A DNA stretch of 64,000 nucleotides, taken from Rhizophagus irregularis. Taxonomy: Eukaryota > Glomeromycota > Glomeromycetes > Glomerales > Glomeraceae. The stretch is from positions 1,116,001 through 1,180,000 of the forward strand of contig NC_089454.1 of NCBI RefSeq assembly GCF_026210795.1. Reading direction: 5' to 3'. Each line of letters opens with the position of its first letter. Position 1 is the stretch's first letter. This document shows, piece after piece, positions 46,171 through 55,181 of this stretch. Under the pieces are notes generated by a model that ran no database searches, was not told the origin of the DNA, and saw only the letters and a program-made list of their open reading frames with translations. The position numbers and the translations under genes were made by a program.

Positions 46171-46769
46171 TATATAAAACTTTACAAACAAAACGCGTCC
46201 AGCTCTTATAAAATGTATAAATGCAGTTCTTCTTCGTTAAACTCTATGAAAAGAGATATTTGTAAGTTATTTTCAATAAAAGTTTTGGCTTATAATCGCA
46301 CAGCTTTGTCATTTTCTTCACCTTCAGAATCCAATGGGTTTTTGCCAAATCTAATGGGGGTTTTTTTTTATTAGAGTGTTTTGAGGTGTTTACGAGGTAT
46401 TCTTAGGTATTTAGACGAGAATCAACACGTTTATTGACCAATAAAATTTGAAAATTTGTCGCACACAAATTCCTAAATAGGGTCCAAAATCTGCAGATCG
46501 GCGGATATGTTTACTGCGGACACTACTACCAATAGTGTGAAGGTACAGGGATTAGTGTAGGCTGGACTGCATCATGGTGAATTAGTATGTACCGGTTGGC
46601 AGCATATTTTAACAAAGGGTCATAGTGTCCTCCTAGCGTTCCCTATGAGGCCATTGGCAAGCCTATTGTCCTGTCTGGATGGTCACTACTTGCATATCAT
46701 CTGGGTGAGTTCTTGTCTTGGTGGTCACTCTACGATACCACTAAGAGTGTGGTAAACTTTACTGTGAGG
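46171..46769. other. Less AT-rich non-coding DNA, left flank of the 46770 element
   Basis: From about 46490 the composition is close to balanced, unlike the rest of the window, and no long ORF exists. The sequence resumes with the same character at 48510-49208. Together they look like one older insertion later split by the hAT-type element. Confidence 0.45.
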
Positions 46770-46979
46770 TAGTGTTCCGAAAAAAATCCGATCTGATCTG
46801 GGATCCGCAGATTTGATCTGAGCCAGATCGGTTCAGTTTTCAAAATTTTGATCTGTAGATCAGATCAGATTTAAAAAAAATCTGATCTGATCAGATTCAG
46901 ATCGGATCAGATCAAACACGAGAAAATCTGATCTGATCTGAACAGATTTCAGATCAGATTTTTTTTTTAAAAACCCTTT

Positions 46980-48320
46980 CCTGGACGAACGGACGCCAGA
47001 CGACCAAGATTTAAAAGAACGAACTAGGTAAGTTCGTTTCTTTTTTTTTGTTATTTTTACTTGAGGGAACTTAATTAACGGTTCCTTAACTTTTTTATTA
47101 GGAAGCCACAGACGAACGAAGCCTAACGACCAGGGATTTAAAAAAAAAAGAACGAACCTATGGTGAGTTCATTCTTTTTTAAGTTTTTTTTATTTTACTT
47201 AAGGAACGTAATTAACGTTCCCTTTCCTTTCTTTCACAGGAAACCTGGACGTGGACGAAGCCATTAACGACCAGGGATTTAAAAAAAGAACGAACTATGG
47301 TAAGTTCGTTTGCTTTTTAAGTTTTTTTTTTTATTTTTACTTAAGGGAACGTAATTAACGTTCCTTTCTTTTTTTTAGGAAACCTGGACGTGGACGAAGC
47401 CATTAACGACCAGGATTTAAAAAGAACGAACTATAGTAAGTTCGTTTCTTTTTTTAAGTTTTTTTATTTTTACTTAAGGGAACGTAATTAACGTTCCCTT
47501 TCTTTTTTTAGGAAACCTGGACGTGGACGAAGCCATTACTTGACCAGGATTTAAAAGAACGAACTATAGTAAGTTCGTTTCTTTTTTAAGTTTTTTTTTA
47601 ATTTACTTGGGAACGTAATTGCGTTGCCTTTCTTTTTTAAGAAACCTGGACGTGGACGAAGCCATTAACGACCAGGATTTAAAAAAGAACGAACTATGGT
47701 AAGTTCGTTTCTTTTAAGTTTTTTTATTTTTACTTAAGGGAACGTAATTAACGTTACCTTTCTTTTTAGAAAACCTGGACGAACGAAGTCATTAAGACGC
47801 AGGGACGATGATTTTTTGTGATCACAGAATTTCACAGAAAATCACAAAATTTGGTTATAAAAATGTTGATAATTTTCAAGTTTTTGGCCTGATTTAGGAT
47901 TTGAAATCATTATAATTCCGGCAGACACTAAATTTGACCAGAATTTACGAATAGTAATGTTGGCCAACCTTGCATAATTCTGGCCAAATCACAAAATTTC
48001 ACAAAATTTATTTTTATCACACACAAAATTTACTTTATACCGCCGCAAAAAATCATCGTCCCTGTTAAGACGTTAATGACCAGGATTTAAAAAAAAAGAA
48101 CGAACTATGGTAAGTTCGTTTCTTTTTTTTAGGTTTTTTTTTATTTTTTACTTAAGGGAACGTAATTAACGTTCCCTTTCTTTATTTTTAGGAAACCTGG
48201 ACGCGAGACGAAGCTGAACGACCAGGATTTAAAAAAATGAACTATGGTAAGTTCATTTTTTTATTTTTATTTTTATTTTTTACTTTTTAAGGAACGTAAT
48301 TAACGTTCCCTTTCCTTTTT
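46980..48320. repeat. Array of about eight ~110-120-bp units with paired palindromes and splice-like signals
   Basis: Each unit reads, in order: [G]AAACCTGGACGTGGACGAAG, then CCATTAACGACCAGGATTTA, then an A-run and GAACGAACTATG; GTAAGTTCGTTTCTTT; a T-rich stretch with TTTTTACTTAAGGGAACGTA, then ATTAACGTTCCC; TTTCTTTTTTTAG. Palindrome 1 is GAACGAACT/AGTTCGTT around ATGGTA. Palindrome 2 is GGGAACGT/ACGTTCCC around AATTA. The outer units are more diverged than the central ones. Confidence 0.88.
47800..48064. mobile_element. Nested hAT-like MITE, 265 bp
   Basis: Termini CAGGGACGATGATTTTTTG and CAAAAAATCATCGTCCCTG are exact inverse complements over 19 bp. Perfect 8-bp duplications TTAAGACG lie at 47792-47799 and 48065-48072. 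It interrupts one unit of the array. The subterminal region has repeated TCACAAAATTT/AAATTTTGTGA motifs. No ORF. Confidence 0.93.
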
Positions 48321-48509
48321 AGTACGGGACCAGGATCCGAACCAGATTCGGATCAGATTCAAATCGGATTCAAATGGATCCGAACCAGATTCGGATCAAA
48401 TTGAACCAGATCTGATCAGATTCGGATCAGATCAGATCTATTAAAATAAAAATCAGATCGGATCAGATTTAAGCTAAATCCGGTCTGAACCGATCTGTTA
48501 GGAGCACTA

Positions 48510-49224
48510 CTGTGAGGGTTTACTACGCTAGATGGTCCTCATAGATGGTAAAAGTCTCAAGTGCAATGTCTTAACAGTAGTTTACCTTCTAATAGGTTTA
48601 GGCTGATTGGAGATGTTCGTAGTACAGGTATATAAGGCCTTAAGGTGAGGTTTGATTCCTCAGTAAATTTGACGTACTGGTAGGTGATCCCTAAGTAACT
48701 GGGTTGGTTACTTATAATAAAAGGGTGATTCCAGTACCCTTAGCAACTTACTGTCCTGGTAGTCACTACTATTACTACTGGGGGATTTACAACTATGGTG
48801 GGTTGGTATGGTAATCGCGGCCTGTAGTGGGGCTTTGAGTGAGGTATTAGTAGTCTTAAAGCGATTGCAGTACTCAAGCTAACTATTATAAAAGGACTTA
48901 GATGTCTGCTCTGTTATATCTGCCGTACGTGGGTGGTTGCTCACTTCTGACGGGCGCTAGTGGGTAGTATAACTGTGTCAGAAATCCTGCTACACTACGA
49001 TCCATCCTTATGTGGGTATAAACTTGGGTCGTCTTCCCAGTGTGGTATATAGGGGGTAGGGGATGTACATCCGGTTACTTTTAATAATTAGAGTAGGTGC
49101 TTGGTTAGCTGTTGCTTAACGGTAGGAGTGCATTTCCGCAACTTTAAGTTGTAGTGCTCCCTCCATGTAGCTCTAGTGAACCGAGGTATGCTGATGTCTC
49201 CTAAAACAATAAAAAAAAAAAAAA
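48510..49224. other. Less AT-rich non-coding DNA ending in an A-run
   Basis: Continuation of the 46490-46769 sequence after the hAT-type insertion. It has no long ORF and many GTCACTACT/AGTAGTGAC-like words. It ends with ACAATAAAAAAAAAAAAAAA at 49207-49224, which may be the poly(A) end of an unclassified retroposed sequence. Confidence 0.4.
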
Positions 49225-49490
49225 AATTACAAATACAAAATAAAATTAATAAAATTAGATTTTTATATAAATAGACTATAAATTAATTCATGATCCGATT
49301 TAATAGTGTGATCGTGAGTACTATATAATAAAACACTTATTGTATAGGTCTTTAAGTGATACTTTACTGTTTTCGATCTCAACCATTTGATCAGTTATAT
49401 TGTACCACTTTGTGGCACAATCTGAGCTAATCAAATGGCCTCAATCGAAAACAGCACGTTATTGCTTAAATACTATACAATAAGTATATA
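49225..49490. repeat. Block B repeat with near-palindromic core, second copy
   Basis: About 90% similar by eye to 41870-42125, including the 150-bp near-palindrome at 49338-49486 (ACTTATTGTATA...TATACAATAAGT). It lacks the flanking A blocks seen at 41768-42238. Confidence 0.7.
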
Positions 49491-49636
49491 AAATTATATA
49501 TCTGTAATTAATAACTATTATAATAATATAAAATAAATGTTTATTATTATATTTATAATAAATCATCAAACTCTTTCTGACAATCACTATAACCATTTTT
49601 TTTGCAGAAAAATAATTTTATTTTTTTAAAAATTTT

Positions 49637-49894
49637 ATGCTTAATAAAATGTCACAGTACAAAATATATGATATTAAACTCGACCTGAAGAAGGTCGAAC
49701 AAAGGTTTATTAACAAAAACAGTATACTTACAACTTTAAATACTGTCCTTTATAAGCTGGCAAAGACAAACTTAGTCGAAATACTTTGTTACATCGAATT
49801 TATCTTGCTGCAAGAAAAATATAACAGTATAGACGACTTTGTTAGAACTAACAGAACTGTGCTTAAAGAACTAGGTCTTAAAAATGGCAACTAA
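49637..49894 (+). CDS. Short ORF of the retroposed element (85 aa)
   Basis: An ATG about 70 bp after the insertion start opens MLNKMSQYKIYDIKLDLKK, then a helical stretch with TNLVEILCYIEFILLQEKYN and VLKELGLKNGN. No known domain is recognised. Its place at the 5' end of a poly(A)-tailed insertion suggests an element-encoded protein or the leader of ORF1. Confidence 0.5.
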   Translation: MLNKMSQYKIYDIKLDLKKVEQRFINKNSILTTLNTVLYKLAKTNLVEILCYIEFILLQEKYNSIDDFVRTNRTVLKELGLKNGN

Positions 49895-49983
49895 CTGATA
49901 TATTTGTTATATATTCTTGTCAGTTTTTTTGACGAGTATGAAACCTCTATAAAAACTTTCGTGAAGATACATTCTAAAAACAA

Positions 49984-50358
49984 ATGGCGCAGTTGGATCA
50001 AATAGAACTGACCAATGATATGCCAGTATCAACACAGGCACAGCTGATGGAAATGGAAACTCATGAAAATGTTGAACACCAATCAATAGATGTGGAACAC
50101 AACAATTACAACATTAAACACCAATTAGAGGACACGTTACCTGAATCTTCAACAAAGAATTCTAATATGAGTTTCACAAAACTTAACGCTAAAGCCACAC
50201 CCTATATCCCAAAAGAAAAAGGATGTACTGTTACGTTTGCAAAAATGACCTTCAGGAATCTAGATATAGGCAGCAACCATGACACTTTTCCGACTCCACC
50301 CAGCAATAGGCAAAAAGTTAACACAACTAAGCGTATAGTGTCAAATAGCAAAGCTTAG
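49984..50358 (+). CDS. ORF1-like N-terminal part of the retroposed element
   Basis: An ATG at 49984 opens 124 aa, MAQLDQIELTNDMPVSTQ, then an acidic/His region, then SFTKLNAKATPYIPKEKG and a basic end (KVNTTKRIVSNSKA). The same kind of coding sequence continues in degraded form to about 51200, with FQAVVKDIPGTVTTSMLYPP and a Lys-rich C-terminus. A tract with WTAPLKGIPV and WYPANWN resembles nucleic-acid-binding ORF1 proteins of LINEs; this is by resemblance only. Confidence 0.5.
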   Translation: MAQLDQIELTNDMPVSTQAQLMEMETHENVEHQSIDVEHNNYNIKHQLEDTLPESSTKNSNMSFTKLNAKATPYIPKEKGCTVTFAKMTFRNLDIGSNHDTFPTPPSNRQKVNTTKRIVSNSKA

Positions 50359-51604
50359 CCTGTTAAAAAGAAATAACAACACACTTATCCAAAAAAAATA
50401 CAATCAATAATGATCAGATATGACCCAATACTTAAGGACAATATTCGTGAAATTACTGTATACGATATTCCCTCCATCTAGGCTCAACTCGAACTTTTTT
50501 AACATCTTGAGAAATGGAGTCACGTGATCGCTTTCAAGACTAAACGTCAGAAAAAATATTTTACGATTACCATATCAATCAACTTCAACAAGTGAGCTAT
50601 AAGTCTATGAAATCAAGGAGTTTGGACCGCTCCTCTAAAAGGTATTCCTGTCTGATGGTATCCTGCTAACTGGAATCTTCAACAAAAAAAGGAAAGAGAA
50701 CGATTTCAGGCTGTGGTGAAAGATATACCTGGAACTGTTACCACTTCAATGCTATATCCACCGAACCTTACTCAATTACCAATCTCACACCTGGAATGCA
50801 AAGCTTTTAAGGTGATTTAAGAGAAAAGTACTTGCAACTTCATCACGTGTTATGAAAATTAGGCTGATTTGAATAAAATCATGAATACCAAGTTGAACTT
50901 GCAAGAATTTGAAGGTGTTTAAACTAGATACTTTTCGCTTTAACTATCTAAAAGTCGTAATCAACCACCAAGAAGTGGCCATAATCAGAAGCAGAACTAA
51001 GACTTGGTGCATAAGACTGGATCAAAGACTACAAATAAAAAGAATCAGGAGAGCAAGTCTTTCAGAAAAGAATTTAAAAAAGTGAAACCTCTAAAAAAAA
51101 GCCTGGATGGTGGCGAAACTGGCAAACTTACTTTGTTAGTAGAAATCAGATCGCTACTAAGAAGACTGAAAAACTGATGAGATGACTGTTCCAGTTTTGG
51201 TGACTATAGGCGGGGTGAATGAAACACTATACTAGTTGTATCTCATATTTGTAGAATACTAATTATTATTTTAGTTACCCTTTTATTAATTTTTTTTTTT
51301 TTTTACCCTGACTTTTCTGTTATTGCCCTTATCTTTCTTTTTTTTTTGAGTTTGAGTAGTATCGGTAAGTCCTAAAGGGCACTATTGGTGTAGATCGGAA
51401 GGAGGAAATCTCCTTTAAAAAAGGGCATTTTAAGGTGAACTTACTCCCCTAGTCACAGTCCTTTCCTGACAGTGCACACATGATTGCTTATTATAGTTAA
51501 CAGGTGGTTTATTTCTTAATAATATTAGAATTTTGATTGGTTATTACAAGTATTGTATTTTGCTTTTCATTATAAATTCTAATAAAGAAATAATTGTGCT
51601 GCAG

Positions 51605-51656
<52 letters not shown>

Positions 51657-51685
51657 AAAAAAAAAAAAAAATATTTATAATAAAT

Positions 51686-53884
51686 TAAAATAAAATAATT
51701 TCTATAAAATATATATTTTTTGCAGGAAAGTAATAAATTAAAAAAAATGCTAAAAAAATTAATAAATAAACTATAACAACAGAAGGCTATTAGTTTATTT
51801 AAAAAATTAATTTCTTTATTTTTTTAGATTTTGTTTTTATTTTTTTTAGAGAGAACTCTAATTTCAATTTTTTTTTAACTTTGATGTAAAATTTATAAAT
51901 TATATTTTACATTATACTTTATTTATTTATTTATTATATTTTTAAAAGAGTAGTAATTAGATTTATTACATTTAATAACCAAAATTTGTAAATAAAATAA
52001 CTATTTAAATAATAGATTAGTGATGATTATCCCTTTAAGAAAGAATCTCTCTTTTCAATTTGACAATATTTGAAAAAATAGAACTATACTATAAGAACAA
52101 ACTGAAATATAAAAATAATGAAGAAAATTTAAAATTAAAAAAAAAAATATTACATTTTATAATTGAAATACAATTTTTATTTTGTATAATTACTATATAT
52201 ATACTTAAATTTTAATTTAAACATATTTTAAGAATATTTTAAACATGTAAAAAATATATTTATATTATACTTAAATTCTATATTTTAAGTATAATTTAAG
52301 TACTTAAGCAAAAAACAAGTGTTATTATAAGTATATTGTAAATTAAAATTGATATTTATTTTAAGTATATTTTGATAAAATTTTAAGTATATTTTAAGTA
52401 TAAAGATTTTTTATAGGACATTGATAATTCATTTTTATTTTGTTTTTTGCCAAATTGTTTTGATAAAGATTATTTTGTTTATGACTTTTAAATGGTATAA
52501 TAAGTTAATATTTTTTCTGATTAAAGAAACATTATATAAAATAATATCATTAATATATGCAATACAGATTCTATTAGTTAATATTCTATTATTATATATG
52601 ACCTTTTTTTCAGTATTTTTTTAGCTTTTATTTTATTCTTCTTGTTCTAGTATTACTGCCAAAACTCATTTAACAATAAAATTCAAAAATCTGAAACTCA
52701 AAAATTTAATGAAAAAATTGGTAAATCTAAAACTTTCCTAAATTATAATTAGTTTCAGAAAAGCATAAAAACAGTTTAGGTAATTAAGTTTATTATAAAA
52801 TTGAATTTTGACCAAACTAAAATTTTAAAAAAATAGGTTTGATAAGCATCCTTATCTTGTTCTATACAAAAACTGCTAGTTTTAGATTAGAAACTGAATG
52901 GCTAACTTTTAAATTATTAAGTCAGTTCTGCAAAAAAATAGCTTCTGCTTTGATTTAGTTTTATTAATATAAAAGTTAGCAGTTTTTACTTTTCTTTGAA
53001 CTTTTTTCTTTTTTGTATTTTATTTTAAAGTAATTTAGATTTTTCCTTTATGAAAGGTTGTACTGGTTATAATTGATGTAATAGATCTTCAAAAATTACT
53101 ATCCAGTAAATTTAAATTATTATCTGATTAATTTTAATTGATTGTAAAATGTTTTAACAAATTTATTCATATATTATATGCATATTACTCTTCCAAAAAT
53201 ATCTAGCTAAGCTCTATTTGATTTTCTTTAAATTAATTATATTAATTATCATTTTTTTAAAAAAAAAATAATTTCTCTGGTTCTGATGATTAAATGGATA
53301 TATTTTATTATATTATAATATAATTGGACTCTTTGCAATAGAAAGGAGGAAAACTGCTAAAAAAAAATTTTTTTAGTTAATATTAATTCTGAACAAATCA
53401 TAATATTTGAAGCATTTTTAGTATATAAATATAAATTTAATTTTTTTGGTAGTTTCCCTCCTTTTGATTCTATACAAAGAGCCCAATTATGTATCAGATT
53501 TGGCAATTAAAATCATGTACTATTTGATAAAAAGTTACCGGCTTTTTATTAAATATAAACTTTAAAAATTATCTTAATAAAATATAAAAATATATTTGAT
53601 TAGAAATTTATATATATATATTTATATTTATTTATATATTCTAATAAATATATTTATAAATTGATTTACTATTTTAAAATAAAAATATTAAATCTCTTTT
53701 CATTAAAAATCAACAAATTATATATTTTTAATATTTAGCAAAACAGATTCATTATATCTTTTAATTTCAAAAAGAATAAATTAACCATAATTCTTCTTTA
53801 ATTTTTAATTTGATATTTTAAATTAAAATATTATTACAATTTGAATTAAAATAATAATTTGATATACTTGAAAGTTTATTAACC
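51686..53884. other. AT-rich intergenic DNA
   Basis: About 2.2 kb of extreme AT content. 52190-52410 belongs to the AAGTATATTTTAAG low-complexity family also seen near 20100 and 37100. A block around 51720-51745 (TTTTTGCAGGAAAGTAATAA) resembles the sequence near 49600. No gene is supported. Confidence 0.45.
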
Positions 53885-53965
53885 TAAATTTAAAGATTGG
53901 AAAATTGATGAATTATATTTCTTATAAAAAATTGCAAGAATTTTAAATTAAAAACTTACATTTTA
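53885..53965 (+). pseudogene. Fragment of an F-box-like gene C-terminus
   Basis: CCTAAATTTAAAGATTGGAA and AATTGATGAATTATATTTCT match, with few changes, the last 100 bases of the gene at 13813-15405 (residues KFRDWEIDELYLLE). Only this end is preserved. Confidence 0.55.
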
Positions 53966-54380
53966 TTGATATCTAATTTATAATAAATATAATAATAAAT
54001 ATTATTTCTTAAAATATCAAAAGTATTCTCTTCAAATTTCAAATTCTTTTATACTTATCCACAGGTTTCTTTATATATTGAAGGCGGATTGATGCATTAG
54101 GTTCACTAGTAATACTTTCCATATAAAATAGATTTAAACTTAAAAACTTTAGAATGAAATACATTTCTAATGTATAACGTGAAAAATTAAGGATAGTGAT
54201 GCCCTTCAATTTTGCAATGAAAAGAAACTCTTCATATTAAATCATCATGGTTAAATTTTTTATTATTCCATGAAATTAAATTATCAATTAAGTTAGATCA
54301 AGCCATTAATAGAAAAAAAAAAACTATTTTGTTTTTAAAACTAACATCCAATTTAAACTAACATCCAATTTAACCAGCTC

Positions 54381-54911
54381 TTAGACAACTCTAGGGGCCA
54401 AACTAATAACCTTTCCCCATTTCTTATTTCTCAATTCAGCCCCTACGACACCCAACACTCTAGTACCCAAAGGTTCTTGTTTATTATTTAATAGAATGCA
54501 AGCATTATCATCAAATTTGATATATCTACCGTCAAGTCTCCTCGTTTCCTTACGAGTTCGAACAATTAAAGCTTTCTTTACTTCACCTCTACGTATTTGT
54601 AATTTAGCAGCTGGATTTGATGCAGCTGAAGGTGACGTTGCTACTGTGGAAGCTACTTGTGAAATTGGTTTTGCCTTTTTAATTACAACTGTTATTGGAT
54701 CACCTAATGTTAAAAGGAATGGAAGATAAGAATTGGAATACTTTAAAGATAGTGTTATATAAAATAGAGCCAAAAATATTTTAAAACTTTAAACTATATC
54801 ATTGTTTTTACCTATTCGACCGTATCTACCACCATGACCTACTCTAATACATTCTGCAATTATTGCACCAGTATTATCAATTACATTTAATAATGTTTTT
54901 AATTGAATCAT
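54381..54911 (-). CDS. MRPL38: Mitochondrial ribosomal protein uL14m
   Basis: Two exons (54911-54812, 54703-54381) join in frame to 140 aa. Exon 1 encodes MIQLKTLLNVIDNTGAIIAE, then CIRVGHGGRYGRIG; exon 2 continues GDPITVVIKKAKP. Further along are RRGEVKKALIVRTRKETRR, then DGRYIKFDDNACILLNNKQE, and PLGTRVLGVVGAELRNKKW, then ISLAPRVV. This is the full L14 beta-barrel fold that sits at the subunit interface of the large ribosomal subunit. The short N-terminus without cytosolic features and the bacterial-like wording point to the mitochondrial form. An Ala/Ser/Pro-rich insertion (SQVASTVATSPSAASNPAAK) of about 20 residues replaces a short loop after VVIKKAKP; bacterial L14 is about 122 aa. The gene diverges from the decarboxylase gene. 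Confidence 0.93.
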
Positions 54912-55181
54912 TTTTTTTTCTAAAATGATTTTTAGATAAAAAAAAAATTGTTCTATGTATTACAAAGTTTGATCGATGATTTATTATTGCTCTGATCAGC
55001 GGTTGTAACGTAACTTTAATCCTTTAGATGCAGGATCGATCATTTTATCATTATAAAAAAGAGAGATGTCCGAGAGATGACTGGTTTTTTTATCGTGAGC
55101 GATTAATTAAATTAAATTACTGTACTATTATTATTGTTATTATTTGATATTATTATTTTAATTTTTTTATTTGATAATATA
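54912..55181. promoter_or_regulatory. Bidirectional promoter region, uL14m / malonyl-CoA decarboxylase
   Basis: Only 270 bp separate two divergent start codons of genes for mitochondrial proteins. The centre (54965-55080) is less AT-rich than the edges. No specific factor site was identified. Confidence 0.5.

Larger units (their letters stand above)
46770..48509. mobile_element. hAT-type non-autonomous element, 1.74 kb, with internal array
   Basis: Ends are inverted: left TAGTGTTCCGA; right, read inward, TAGTGCTCCTA. Perfect 8-bp duplications CTGTGAGG flank it (46762-46769 and 48510-48517). Joining the flanks restores continuous sequence. Subterminal zones (46790-46960 and 48318-48495) are packed with GATCTGATC/GATCAGATC-like motifs, as expected for transposase-binding clusters. 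The centre is a tandem array (46980-48320) interrupted by a nested MITE (47800-48064). No transposase ORF is present. Confidence 0.9.
49564..51670 (+). mobile_element. Retroposed insertion with 15-bp target duplication and long poly(A), LINE ORF1-like
   Basis: Identical 15-mers ATATTTATAATAAAT lie at 49549-49563 and 51671-51685. Inside, the sequence begins CATCAAACTCTTTCTGACAA. It carries two ORFs in tandem and a long degraded coding continuation to about 51200. It ends with AATAAA at 51581 and a poly(A) run of about 65 bases from 51605. Target duplication, poly(A) and signal position are those of LINE-type retroposition. No reverse transcriptase is encoded, so it is non-autonomous or internally deleted. 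Confidence 0.8.

Noticed and set aside
49637-50358. Host genes encoding the 85-aa and 124-aa proteins
   Set aside because: Both lie between exact 15-bp duplications and before a long poly(A), so they belong to a retroposed insertion.
52421-52624. Hydrophobic 67-aa ORF
   Set aside because: Lies in AT-rich DNA with no other coding evidence.
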